From Phytophthora quininea (Eukaryota; Oomycota; Peronosporomycetes; Peronosporales; Peronosporaceae): a DNA stretch of 64,000 nt. Below are positions 38,936 to 50,803 of the stretch, piece by piece. Location: assembly GCA_011947345.1 (NCBI GenBank), contig JAAVTG010000246.1:62001-126000 (forward strand), written 5' to 3'. Every line of letters starts with the position of its first letter. The stretch's first letter is position 1. The translations under genes and the position numbers were made by a program. Below the pieces are notes generated by a model that was given only the letters and a program-made list of their open reading frames with translations, was not told the DNA's origin and searched no databases.

Positions 38936-41433
38936 ATGTCGGTCATCGGCGTGGACTTTGGCAACGTGGACTGCGTGATCGGCCAGGCCAAGCGCGGCGG
39001 CATCGACATCATCCTCAATGAGAACTCCAACAGAAAGAACCCGTACGCCCCCCAAACTAGCTGAAATGGACTGGGGGCCACATCCACTAACCTACCTCTC
39101 GTTGCCGACAGCAACATGGTGTGCGTGCAGGGCAAGCAGCGCTTCATCGGCGAGGCGGCCATCAGCATGGCGCGCATGCACTACAAGAACACGGCCACGG
39201 ACATCAAGCGCCTGATCGGCCGCAAGTTCAAGCACCCGGAGGTGCAGCAGGAGATCGCGCAGCTCGCCTACCAGTGCGTGGAGCTCGCCAGCGGCGACGT
39301 GGGTATCGTGCTGCACTACAATGACGAGCCCGTGACCTTCTCGTGCGAGCAGGTCGTGGCCATGATCCTCAACAAGATGCAGAACATCGCGGCGGCCGCC
39401 AACGACGGCGTCAACCCGGCCTACTGCGTGCTCTCGTGCCCCGGCTTCTACACGGACGTGCAGCGCCGCGCATTGCTGAACGCCACCAAGATCGCCGGCC
39501 TCAACTGCCTGCGACTCATCAACGAGCACACGGCCATCGCGCTGGCCTACGGCATCTACAAGTCGGCCCGCAACCTCTTCCACGAGTCCGAGCCGCAGCA
39601 CGTCATGTTCATCGACCTGGGCCACGCCAGCTACACAGTGTCCATCGTGGCCTTCGTGCAGGGCCGCCTCACCGTCAAGTCGGCCGCCTTCGACCGCTTC
39701 CTCGGGGGCCGCGACTTTGACATGGTCATCGCCAAGGACGTGGCCAAAAAGTTCGCTGACAAGTACAAGACGGACCCGATGGCCCACCCCAAGTCGCGCA
39801 TCAAGCTGCTCTCGGCCTGCGAGAAGGCCAAGAAGAACCTGAGCCCCTACGGTGTCACTGCCACGCACATCAACATCGAGTGCCTAGCGGATGACCGCGA
39901 CTACAACTCGCAGGTGACGCTCGAGGAGTTCGAGGAGCTCATTGCCCCGCTGCTGCAGCGCCTGGACGATCCCATTGAGCGCGCTCTGAAGGACGCGGGC
40001 ATCGAGAAGTCACAACTGGCCAACGTGGAGATCGTCGGCGGTGGAACCCGTGTCACCAGCGTGAAGCGCCACCTCGCCGAGGTGCTGGGCCTGGACAAGG
40101 AGCAGCAGAACTACGGCCTGAGCACGACTCTGAATGCGGATGAGTCGGTTGCCCGCGGTTGCGCCCTGAACTGCGCCATCTTGTCGCCAATGTTCAAGGT
40201 CAAGGAGTTCAGCGTCACGGACCGCGTGCATCTGCCCGTGCGTGTGTCGTGGGACGGCAGCGCCTCGACGGCCACGGACGCCACCGAGGACAACGACGAG
40301 GATGTCAGCATGGAGACTCCCGCTTCGGAGGACAGCTCGCTGGTCATCTTCAACCGCAAGGACGAGTACCCCAAGACTAAGCGCGTTACATTCCGTCGCG
40401 ACAAGCCGTTCTCGATCGATGCCGTGTACGACGAGTCGGCCAAGGCCTACCTGCCTCCTGACTACGTGATGGAGCTCGGCAAGTACACGATCTCGGGCAT
40501 GCCCGCTCAGGAGGCCGGCGCGGAGGTGCCTAAGATCCGCGTCAACGTGCAGCAGGATATGAACGGCCTGTTCTCGGTGTCGTCGTCGCAGCTGATGCAG
40601 GAGGTTAAGGAGGAGGAGAAGCCCGCCGAGGAGGAAGCGAAGGAGGGCGAAGAGAAGAAGGAGGAGAAGGCCGACGAGAAGCCGGCTGAGCCCAAGAAGA
40701 AGCGTTTCCGCAAGGTCGAGCTGAAGGTGCAGGCCCAGGTTGGCGGCCTGTCGGCTGCCGACGTGACCGCTGCCACGGAGCAGGAGCTGAAGATGGCCCA
40801 GCAGGACCGCGTGATCGAGGAGACGTTCAACAAGCGTAACGAGCTGGAGAGCTTCGTGTATGAGATGCGCAACCAGATCACCGACCGCCTGGCCGGCTTC
40901 ATCACTTCTGAAGAGAAGAGCAAGCTCGAGGAGAAGCTCGTCGAGACGGAGGACTGGCTGTATACGGACGAGGGCTTCGACAGCACCAAGTCGGTGTACC
41001 AGGCCAAGCTGGACGACATGCGCAAGCTCTCGTCGCCCGTGGAGTTTCGTCTGACGGAGAGCACGGAGCGCGGCGTGGCGCAGGCCGAGCTGACGGCCGT
41101 GTTGGAGGAGTACAAGCGCATGGTGAACTCTGGCGACGACGCGTACTCGCACTGGACGGAGGACGAGAAGACGAAGCTCCGCCAAACGTGCGTGGACGCC
41201 GAGACGTGGCTGTTTGACAGCCTGACGAAGCAGGCGGACCTGAACCCGACAGACGCCCCTCCATCACCTCGGCTGCTATCCGCGCTAAGATTGTGGCGGT
41301 GCGTGCTGTGGCTCTGCCGATCACCACCAAGCCCAAGCCGATGCCGAAGGTGGAGACGCCCGCCCCGGAGCCGGCCAAGGAGGAGGCCGCCCCCGCTGAG
41401 GAGACGGAGGCTGAGAAGATGGACCTTGACTAA
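38936..41433 (+). CDS. Hsp110-family chaperone (Hsp70 superfamily)
   Basis: Exon 1 38936-39042 (MSVIGVDFGNVDCVIGQAKRGG), 69-bp intron, exon 2 from 39112, phase 2 join. About 809 residues, the usual Hsp110 length. The nucleotide-binding domain has VDFGN, GKQRFIGEAA, VMFIDLGHASYTVS and the VEIVGGGTRV signature. The long acidic loop KEEEKPAEEEAKEGEEKKEE and the extended helical C-terminus define Hsp110. It acts as nucleotide exchange factor for cytosolic Hsp70 and holds unfolded proteins. A one-base loss in a C run at about 41256-41260 shifts the last 58 codons. The alternative frame gives a Pro/Glu tail ending MDLD at 41433; the shifted frame would end at 41554. Confidence 0.93.
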
Positions 41434-41638
41434 GCGGTTCGAGACGGAGGAAGTTTGCACGAGGACGGCGCTGCACTTTCGCGAGCGGCGCTGCCATGCT
41501 TTTCGTACTAAGCTCCGAGAAGAGGCCCATAGACGCCGCGTTTTTGCGGTGTAGTTGCTAAGTCTCCATTCAAGTGTATTACCTCTGGGTTCTTGGTCAA
41601 GAAGGAATTGTTCCTCAGTTTTTGTGTCCGGGTAGATA

Positions 41639-44004
41639 TAACTAGGTTTACTCTGTTGTACCAACTCGTGCACGTTGTACGGTGTGTTTCTTCCGAGCCG
41701 GCGTCCGATGGTGCAGCCCCACTCTCCACCAGCCATTCAGCTGCACAGCCCCTCAAAAGAGTAGACCTCGCTTGCATGAAGTTATGGAGATGGCCTGCGA
41801 AGTCGCACTGGTCGCGCTCCTTCGCCGTACTGAAGCTCACACAGCGCCACATCCAAGATATTCCTCGAAGCGTTCACATCCCTGTTGACGGTTTGGCCGC
41901 AGCCACTATCTCTGCGTCGACAATGAAAGACCTTGTGCACAGCAACAGACCGCACGACGTTGTCGCGGCAGTGACGCATGGTTCTTTGGTTCACCATTCG
42001 CTCTGGACTGGGACAGCTGTGGTGCATCTGGCTCGTCAGGTACTCGTCGGTGGACTTGACGTCGCAGTAGTGAGAGAGCATGCGCTCCAAGCGCTTCACC
42101 ATTCCAGGATTTTTCTTCTTGATGATGCCCGCGGAGTTGGCGGCAGCCCAGTTCCCGAAAGCAACCAGAGTGTGCTGGCTGTTGTTGCCGGCCAGTTCGT
42201 TGCAGACCTTCTCCAGGATTTGTCGGCTAACATGCTCCGACGAAAACGCAGGTTCCTGAACGTCTTTTTCATGAAGAACGTCAGTAGTTTGTCTAGCTTG
42301 GGAACAACGTAGCGGATATGCTCCTTCAAGACCTCCAGAGAGGCCGTCTTCTTGGTTGGCACGTTCTTGAGAGTGGAGAGATTAAGGCGGAGACGGAAGT
42401 CCCAACTACAGAGGAGGTTGCCCCGAAGGCCGAGTCCGAGGCCCCGTAAAGTTTAGTCGACGGGGAATGTATCATTTTGTCAGAAAGCGTGGGTGCTGAC
42501 GTCGAATCTCGCGTCAGTAAACATGTCGATGCTGCCGGAGTCTAGGCCCCACACGACATTGTAGTCTTCGAGACGCCGAAGCGGCGGCTCTGCTGGCGCC
42601 ATAGATTTTTCCGATGCAGAGTAACACTGACACCTTTTCCATTCGTTGCCAGCTTGCAGTGAAAGTGAAGGCCGCACTTCTCGAAGCTCGCAACCCGAAA
42701 TAGGTTACGCCACCATAGTTCCGCCACTGAACCCCAAGTTTTGAAGCTCTCACCACGAGCAACCAGCTGCCTGCTCGCGGTCACCACGGTCATGCGTCCA
42801 TCCAACGTGCTACACTGAAGCAGGTCCCTCAGCACCGTCGAGTTGACGTGTGCGTAGGCACAGCGGAAACCTTGTTTCATCGGAACTAAGCTGAACGTTC
42901 GGGTGGCCTGGAACTTGTTTTTTTGCTGTTCTCTTCGTTCGCTGTCTCTACGGCAGAAAAGATGGTTGAGTAGAGCGGTAGCAACGCTTATGTGCTCCAG
43001 TTGATCTTGCCTTCGCTGTCTCGAGGAACCAGTCTTTGGACCTCGGTGGCTGCGTCGTGGTTTGACAGACAAACGGCACAGTCAGGAGGTAGAGCTTTCT
43101 TCTTGCGCTTCTTGGTGTGACAGAACTGGCACAGCCTTCTCGCGTACACTTCCCCATTGCACTTTTGACGATATCCGTTGCGTCACCGGATTTCTTGTTA
43201 TACTTAATAAAGACGTACAGTCGAAGCCGATGGCTGAGGTTCCGTGTCCACGCTGAGTCGAGTTTCCTTCGCCATTTTCTCTGCTGTTGAACCGCAAAGC
43301 CCCGGTTGATATACCTGCTGTTGATGGCACGTATATCACCTCGCAGCGCAATATACTCTTGAACTGCTGTCTCGAGGTACATGTCCTTTGCGCCCGCGTT
43401 GTTAACGGCGGCGAGATACTGCGCGGTCGTTTTGCCCACGCGTTTGGGGCCAGACAATCCAGCAAGACACTTGCGGTAGAACGGCTTGGTCAGCTTCACA
43501 AGCTGGCCGTTCGACGCCACCGTGTTGACATAAAAGTTGGCGAGGAAATATCCCTCTGCAACAACTCTATTCATCGTCTTTAGAACGTCCTCCCACGGAA
43601 GCGAGAGCGCCTCGTCCTTACAAACCGCGCGCAGTGTTGATTTTCTGCTGGCAAAGTTGTACGTTGTGTTGACCACTATCCGACGCGCTGTGTCGGGACG
43701 TGTGCCAACTCTACTTGGGTGTTCGGCTCGATTGGGTGGTGTGTTCTCGTCAGTGCGTTGACGCTTGGACTCTGGCTCGGCTTCTGTGGAAGGAGACTGC
43801 TGGCAGCCGCCACCGGAGTCGGGGATCCAGGTCAGCCTGCCATGCTCGGTGCAAATTGCAGAACGACTGAATTCGCCATCTTCGATCGAGTCCGCGCAAA
43901 CCTTCGGCTGGCTTCGTTCGAGCAGCCAGCGAAGGTTGGTGGTTGCCTTTTAAAATGGGGGTGCTAAATGACCCCCAGTGAAGCACGTCTTTCCCTGATC
44001 TATC
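41639..44004. repeat. left arm of a 2.37-kb inverted repeat
   Basis: The reverse complement of 48433-50803. Outer tips match TAACTAGG/CCTAGTTA. Near-identical over almost the whole arm, with length differences mainly in homopolymers. The last about 50 bp at the inner end are more diverged. Starts about 200 bp after the Hsp110 stop. Confidence 0.93.
41782..43676 (-). pseudogene. Fanzor (TnpB-like RuvC nuclease), copy 1
   Basis: Minus-strand ORFs 43676-42948, 43072-42542, 42677-42480, 42362-42096 and 42102-41782 read in order as one protein. RuvC-I is WGLDSGSIDMFTD, and the Cys/His zinc ribbon and RuvC-III are CGQTVNRDVNASRNI (about 41872-41886). VAFGNWAAANSAGI lies in between. This arrangement is that of Fanzor proteins, eukaryotic relatives of IS605 TnpB that cut DNA with an RNA guide. 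After RuvC-I a stop and an apparent deletion remove part of the insert region. The first zinc-ribbon Cys pair seems incomplete (CPSPERM). Probably inactive, unless errors explain the breaks. Confidence 0.85.
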
Positions 44005-44087
44005 GGTACAGCTTGGCGATCGTTTGAATTTGACTAATAAGGACTGAACAGCATCACGTGTATCGGTCTCTTACGAACGGCCAGACT

Positions 44088-44195
44088 GGACTGCTGTAGA
44101 CAATCTCAATGGAGCCTCTTGCTGATAAAGAGCTCAATTCGACCATTCAATGCTGTGGCCTGATCACTTTTCTACCGTGTGTCGCGCACTGTGGG
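44088..44195 (+). repeat. direct repeat at the left end of the spacer
   Basis: GGACTGCTGTAG, then AATGGA-CCTCTTGC and TCACTTTT, match 48113-48212 in the same orientation at roughly three quarters identity. Possibly remnants of one element's ends. Confidence 0.45.
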
Positions 44196-46189
44196 TCCCT
44201 ACGCGGGTCGGGTAGCTGTCTGTCGAGTTTGGTGAGAGGGGATTAGGAACACTAGTCACCGGTAGCCTCCAAGAACGGTCGATAGGAACGCTCGAGTAAA
44301 TGAAAACCGTCTTAGTTAGACTTTAAAACCTTCTTCTTGTCCTTGTAGGTCTTGGTCTTCGATACTCAAACGCTCTTCAAAGCCGACTTGGGGGCCGTAG
44401 GGAAATGCACAACTAGGGTCGGCTCGGTGCAGCTTGCGAGGGCGGGCTACTTGATTCTCTGGCTCATACCTTGCTCCAGCCGCCATGCTCACTGCGCCTG
44501 CCGCCAATACATAGATTCTCTGTCCACTTGGACCTTCACCTGGTCCTTACAAGCGTCCACCTCCTTGGCTACGCCAGGAATCAGCTGCTGCAGTCCTCTC
44601 GGGCACCTGCTCGACTGAAAGCTGAACCGTTCCACGGAACGGTGGGGTTCCCTGGGCCACGGTTGAGGTATCCTGTTGCTTGATCCACGCGCCGCGGTGC
44701 GGGACACGTGTCTTGGACGTCTTTGTGGTGTAGCAATTCTCCGCTATGCTGCCGCTCGATGATTGAGCCCGTTGAGGGCCTGGCGGAAGTGGAACATTAG
44801 CAGTATTGGGTGTGTCAGGGGCATACTGAAGCGGAGTCAAAACCACGCTGACGAACATCTGGAGAATGCGTCACTAAGCTGGGCTCACGAACATGGGTTT
44901 AAGATGACTGCCTAGTTCAGGACGAATCCAGACTATGTTAGGCTGGATGATCCTAGTCTCCGCAGAGAGTCGCTGAGATCCAAAACGAGCCCTGGTTCAC
45001 TGTATATTTGTGTAGGACACACTGAAAGACATGGGAGATGACAAGGCCGAAGGACCACACTAAACAGAACAGTATTTCCCCTCGATTACTCAAGCCGCAC
45101 GAGCTCCTGGACTTCCAGAGGTAAGTGTGGCGAAGGTCGATAAAACTTTTCGCCCAGGGTGTATAGTGACCACGGTAGATGGGGGATGCACCTAGGAAGT
45201 GTGTCTGGCAAACAGAACTTCCAGGAAAGATCTTGGACGCAGACCTTGATCTGAGTTCAGGAACTTGGCGTGCACCTTGTGATAATCCCTGTCGGCTCGA
45301 TCGCTAGACTCGGTAGACCGGATTTGTCACCAGGCACTCAAGGTTTGGGTCTTGCTTGTTCTTGGACGCACGTACTAGAACGCACTTGACTCCTTAACAC
45401 TCTCGAACGGCGCGGAGAGACGAGGGGGCGTGGAGCGTAGAGAGTAGAGAGAACTTCTCCACTTAAACCAACAATACAGAGAATCTGATGTGCTAAACGC
45501 AGTAATATGTAGCCGTCTCTAATTCTTTGAGACCCTTGGACGGGGGTCTATAGCTGAGTACAATCAGGAATGTGCACCCAAGACGCTCAGGTCACCTTGA
45601 GCACTCCTGGACGATCGCGCACCACCCTCAGCGAGGAAAAACACTAGGCCAGACGGGGCCTTGACACTTGAACCGGAGAACTTGACCAACCGTGGACTTC
45701 TCGGGGAGGGGGGTTGAACGCAGTTACAGTTCAGATTTGGACTCCTGCACGCTTACTACCGACGCGCACCGGAGGTGGGAAAAAATGAAATGGGTTATCG
45801 CAACGGATAGACGGTCCAACTGGGAAATGGAATGGGAGGAGCCCTGGACGCACGCGCCTTAAGATCCCCCACCCAACTTGACTTGACACGGATGGGGAGC
45901 TCCGGCGACACCTCGGGCCGTCTTGTCCTTCACGCCTTGCACACACGCGCTCTCAGGAAACCACTTCCAAAACCACTTGTGGGCTTCTTGGCAAATCGAA
46001 CTCTCTGTTTGTTTTTATCTAAGACTCTTTCTCTCTCTTCTCTCTGTGCTCTTGCGATTTTGGGTACAAATCAGGCTTCTACGCTTGTCTTGACTTGAGT
46101 ATGTGCAGGACTTGTCGCCTCGACACTTTTACTGGATTCTTTTCCAGGCTCAACCTGTGGCGCAATCATCGGCACCGAAAACAGATTCA

Positions 46190-46415
46190 CCCTGAACGCA
46201 CTTGTGTTCAGGACGCACCTTGTGCCTTGAACGCACTCCCATCTTGGATGTCACGTCTTGAACGCACTCTTGATACATCCGCATAGTGGAATCCATAGTA
46301 ACATGATGCAACCAGGGAATATCGACTTGGACTCATCTGCGTTCAGGATCTTTATTTGCGTTCAAGATATAGGGTCTGCGTTCAGGATATCTTGGACTGC
46401 GTTCGGGATAACTTC
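46190..46415. repeat. head-to-head cluster of GCGTTCAAG words
   Basis: CTGAACGCAC or CTTGAACGCACT occurs three times in one orientation (46190-46270). TGCGTTCAGGAT, TGCGTTCAAGAT, TGCGTTCAGGAT and TGCGTTCGGGAT follow in the other (46339-46412). Isolated relatives lie at about 45375. Confidence 0.6.
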
Positions 46416-46807
46416 AGTGGGGACACATTCTGGGGAGTATGTTTGACATCTGCTACGGGTGCTGCAGGGTCCTTGTTACCGACCAAGGCAAGGGCAGGTC
46501 TCCGCACAAATACGTTCCGCACGGAGATTTACACCTTAAGAGGTAACCCGCCTTCAGGACGAGGGGCGGCCGAGACTGAGTGCATATCTGCGTCCAGGGA
46601 ATTCTGCATCCTTGCGTGCACTTCTCGTACCTAAGGTCCCTCCTTGGTAGGACACCTGCATCCAGCGCAGCTGTGTTCAAACTGCCTCCTATAGTACGCA
46701 TGTGTTGTTTCCCACTTGAAATTTTCATTCACCAATCATCGCCCAGTATCTTGAGTTCAGTATACTCCACATAGAAAAATCAACTTTTACATCGTGTCGT
46801 AAGGCTT

Positions 46808-47071
46808 GTGTGTGTGCGGTTTGGATTATGCCAGTTCGGCGAACCCGGTAAGCAGTGTGTGCGAGCGTTCGTTGGTAAGGGCAAGAAGTGTGTGTTTTCC
46901 GAAAGGGATTGGTTCGCGGCGCGTGCTAAGCCGCTATATTGCCAAGGAGAGCCTATTCACCTCTGTCCAACCCCTATTAGCCGTGGCTCTGCTGCTGCGG
47001 CTCCGGAAGCGCTTCCCCGCTTTCCCCAGGCGTGGCTTCCTCTCTTTAGAGGAACCCCGGAGTTTGAGTGA
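46808..47071 (+). CDS. hypothetical short ORF in the spacer
   Basis: 87 codons from a true ATG. Five Cys, a Gly/Lys-rich N-terminus and a Pro-rich end. No family, no clear promoter. Could be chance or a retroelement remnant. Confidence 0.15.
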   Translation: MCVRFGLCQFGEPGKQCVRAFVGKGKKCVFSERDWFAARAKPLYCQGEPIHLCPTPISRGSAAAAPEALPRFPQAWLPLFRGTPEFE

Positions 47072-48112
47072 GTGTATTGTGTGGTAAGCGTCCTAACCAA
47101 AGCTCGGGGCTAGTGGCGCCGCTTGGTCGGCCGAAACACCGCAGGGGTGCGTTTGACTGGCTCTGGGTGAGTCGAGTTGGGCGTCCTTCAGGCGAAGCCT
47201 CAACTCTCGTCGAACCTTCGCAAGATGGCGAGACGTGTTGTTGTGGGCAGGGGCTACTGTATTAAGGCTACGTTGCCAAGTGGAGTAATTTCTACACCAC
47301 AACAGCATGTAGGCGCTGCCGTCCTTGCCGTCCAAGGCGCGGAGCTCCAACGGCGTCTGGTACATCAGTGAATCACCATCGTTGAGCTGGTTGGCCCTTG
47401 GTGTCGCGTCGACCCGGAGTTGTTACCAAAGAGGTAAGTTTATTAATGATGGAAAAAGCAAACAAATTTGCGGATCTGAGCTAAATCTCCTCTTGTAGTT
47501 CTCCTTGCGCTCTCGCCCAGATTCAGCGTTCATGCAGTTGTGAGCGCGTGCCTCCGCCCACTTGTAGCCTGTGCCGCGTGCACCAAGCCCCTTAGAATCC
47601 CTTGTCGTCATCCTTGTCGTGCCTCGCTAGTGCTGCGGCGCGTGCCCGATTGCATCCTGCTTCTCCTATTGGACTCCTGCCTGAGTGCACGGCAAACTAG
47701 CGCTGCTGCAGAGCCCAAGTTTGATCTTCAACCGCAATCATGGCGACACTCGAATTGGCGTGACGATGAACTTGGCTTCTTAAAAACGACCCTGGGCGTC
47801 TTCAGTGACTGGAGGCACCACCGGAAGTTGGGTTGGGATATTACCAGGGAGGTCCAGGAAGCCGGAAGCCGGCAGCCGCCGGAGTGCTGACCTTGACGAA
47901 GGAAGACCTCGTTTGCAGCTTGACGACATCGCCAAATCGGATCAGGTGCTCGACGGCGCTCACAACTGGGAGATAAAGCGAATAAGCAAACCCGTTCTCA
48001 CGTCTTTTGCGCGTTGTGGGAGAAGTTTCCTACTGAGGAGTTGCTGTAAAATCCCATTCGCAAGCCGTTATATAATTGCTCTGCTGGGTTCTTCACGCTA
48101 GCAATAGTAGGC

Positions 48113-48212
48113 GGACTGCTGTAGGCAGTAGCAATGGAACCTCTTGCCTGTGAAAGGCTCAGTCACGACCTCCATTAGTTGCCACGGTCACTTTTGCCCT
48201 GCCCTGCACAAT
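48113..48212 (+). repeat. direct repeat at the right end of the spacer
   Basis: Partner of 44088-44195, same orientation. Confidence 0.45.
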
Positions 48213-48432
48213 GCAATGGCAACTCACTTCAACTTGATACCTCCCAAATAGAGGACCCTACTCAGATCGCATCACCGGTCGAGTACTATGGTATTCTCTA
48301 CGACAACTAGAAAAGACCCGCGGCCCCAGTATGCACGTCGGTAAGAGGCCCCGCTCCCGTGACGCTGTCAGGGGAGTTTAGTGGCCAACACAACCAACTT
48401 TCAAAATGATTGGTTAAAGCTGAAGTTGTCCT

Positions 48433-50803
48433 GATAGATCAGGGAAAGGCGTGCTTCAAACACTGCACTGGGGTCATCCAGCACCCCCATTTTAAAAGGC
48501 AACCACCAACCTTCGCTGGCTGCTCGAACGAAGCCAGCCGAAGGTTTGCGCGAACTCGATCGAAGATGGCGAATTCAGTCGTTCTGCAATTTGCACCGAG
48601 CATGGCAGGCTGACCTGGATCCCCCGACTCCGGTGGCGGCTGCCAGCAGTCTCCTTCCACAGAAGCCGAGCCAGAGTCAAGCGTCAACGCACTGACGAGA
48701 ACACACCACCCAATCGAGCCGAACACCCAAGTAGAGTTGGCACACGTCCCGACACAGCGCGTCGGATAGTGGTCAACACAACGTACAACTTTGCCAGCAG
48801 AAAATCAACACTGCGCGCGGTTTGTAAGGACGAGGCGCTCTCGCTTCCGTGGGAGGACGTTCTAAAGACGATGAATAGAGTTGTTGCAGAGGGATATTTC
48901 CTCGCCAACTTTTATGTCAACACGGTGGCGTCGAACGGCCAGCTTGTGAAGCTGACCAAGCCGTTCTACCGCAAGTGTCTTGCTGGATTGTCTGGCCCCA
49001 AACGCGTGGGCAAAACGACCGCGCAGTATCTCGCCGCCGTTAACAACGCGGGCGCAAAGGACATGTACCTCGAGACAGCAGTTCAAGAGTATATTGCGCT
49101 GCGAGGTGATATACGTGCCATCAACAGCAGGTATATCAACCGGGGCTTTGCGGTTCAACAGCAGAGAAAATGGCGAAGGAAACTCGACTCAGCGTGGACA
49201 CGGAACCTCAGCCATCGGCTTCGACTGTACGTCTTTATTAAGTATAACAAGAAATCCGGTGACGCAACGGATATCGTCAAAAGTGCAATGGGGAAGTGTA
49301 CGCGAGAAGGCTGTGCCAGTTCTGTCACACCAAGAAGCGCAAGAAGAAAGCTCTACCTCCTGACTGTGCCGTTTGTCTGTCAAACCACGACGCAGCCACC
49401 GAGGTCCAAAGACTGGTTCCTCGAGACAGCGAAGGCAAGATCAACTGGAGCACATAAGCGTTGCTACCGCTCTACTCAACCATCTTTTCTGCCGTAGAGA
49501 CAGCGAACGAAGAGAACAGCAAAAAACAAGTTCCAGGCCACCCGAACGTTCAGCTTAGTTCCGATGAAACAAGGTTTCCGCTGTGCCTACGCACGTCAAC
49601 TCGACGGTGCTGAGGGACCTGCTTCAGTGTAGCACGTTGGATGGACGCATGACCGTGGTGACCGCGAGCAGGCAGCTGGTTGCTCGTGGTGAGAGCTTCA
49701 AAACTTGGGGTTCAGTGGCGGAACTATGGTGGCGTAACCTATTTCGGGTTGCGAGCTTCGAGAAGTGCGGCCTTCACTTTCACTGCAAGCTGGCAACGAA
49801 TGGAAAAGGTGTCAGTGTTACTCTGCATCGGAAAAAATCTATGGCGCCAGCAGAGCCGCCGCTTCGGCGTCTCGAAGACTACAATGTCGTGTGGGGCCTA
49901 GACTCCGGCAGCATCGACATGTTTACTGACGCGAGATTCGACGTCAGCACCCACGCTTTCTGACAAAATGATACATTCCCCGTCGACTAAACTTTACGGG
50001 GCCTCGGACTCGGCCTTCGGGGCAACCTCCTCTGTAGTTGGGACTTCCGTCTCCGTCTTAATCTCTCCACTCTCAAGAACGTGCCAACCAAGAAGATGGC
50101 CTCTCTGGAGGTCTTGAAGGAGCATATCCGCTACGTTGTTCCCAAGCTAGACAAACTACTGACGTTCTTCATGAAAAGACGTTCAGGAACCTGCGTTTTC
50201 GTCGGAGCATGTTAGCCGACAAATCCTGGAGAAGGTCTGCAACGAACTGGCCGGCAACAACAGCCAGCACACTCTGGTTGCTTTCGGGAACTGGGCTGCC
50301 GCCAACTCCGCGGGCATCATCAAGAAGAAAAATCCTGGAATGGTGAAGCGCTTGGAGCGCATGCTCTCTCACTACTGCGACGTCAAGTCCACCGACGAGT
50401 ACCTGACGAGCCAGATGCACCACAGCTGTCCCAGTCCAGAGCGAATGGTGAACCAAAGAACCATGCGTCACTGCCGCGACAACGTCGTGCGGTCTGTTGC
50501 TGTGCACAAGGTCTTTCATTGTCGACGCAGAGATAGTGGCTGCGGCCAAACCGTCAACAGGGATGTGAACGCTTCGAGGAATATCTTGGATGTGGCGCTG
50601 TGTGAGCTTCAGTACGGCGAAGGAGCGCGACCAGTGCGACTTCGCAGGCCATCTCCATAACTTCATGCAAGCGAGGTCTACTCTTTTGAGGGGCTGTGCA
50701 GCTGAATGGCTGGTGGAGAGTGGGGCTGCACCATCGGACGCCGGCTCGGAAGAAACACACCGTACAACGTGCACGAGTTGGTACAACAGAGTAAACCTAG
50801 TTA
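48433..50803. repeat. right arm of a 2.37-kb inverted repeat
   Basis: The reverse complement of 41639-44004. An insertion of about 10 bp (TTTGAAGCA region near 48455) and single-base run differences distinguish it. Confidence 0.93.
48769..50660 (+). pseudogene. Fanzor (TnpB-like RuvC nuclease), copy 2
   Basis: ORFs 48769-49497 (N-terminal helical domain), 49373-49558, 49583-49963, then 50096 onward and 50340-50660. In this copy the wedge-like part (VNSTVLRDLLQ, KCGLHFHCKLATNGKGVSV) is in frame with RuvC-I GLDSGSID (about 49895-49918), while copy 1 has a shift there. Conversely copy 2 has a shift near 49530 where copy 1 is open. RuvC-III NRDVNASRNI is at about 50553-50582. The frame is readable upstream of 48769 (KRQRTDENTPPNRAEHP), so the real start lies further 5', perhaps near 48567 (MANSVVLQFAPSMAG). 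Same stop after RuvC-I as copy 1. Confidence 0.85.

Larger units (their letters stand above)
44005..48432. other. 4.4-kb spacer between the Fanzor arms, no gene supported
   Basis: Only short ORFs, none with recognisable domains. An 87-codon Cys-containing ORF (46808-47071) is the least random but has no family. The region holds a cluster of GCGTTCAAG-type words (46190-46415) and two direct repeat copies at its ends. GC is lower than in the genes. It could be decayed transposon sequence. Confidence 0.5.

Noticed and set aside
40010..41736. Long minus-strand ORFs (391 and 409 codons) opposite Hsp110
   Set aside because: Leu/Arg- and Ser-rich shadows of a strongly codon-biased gene; the plus frame has all Hsp70 signatures.
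46356..46634. Short ORFs in the Fanzor spacer as genes
   Set aside because: No conserved motif and they overlap the GCGTTCAAG word cluster.
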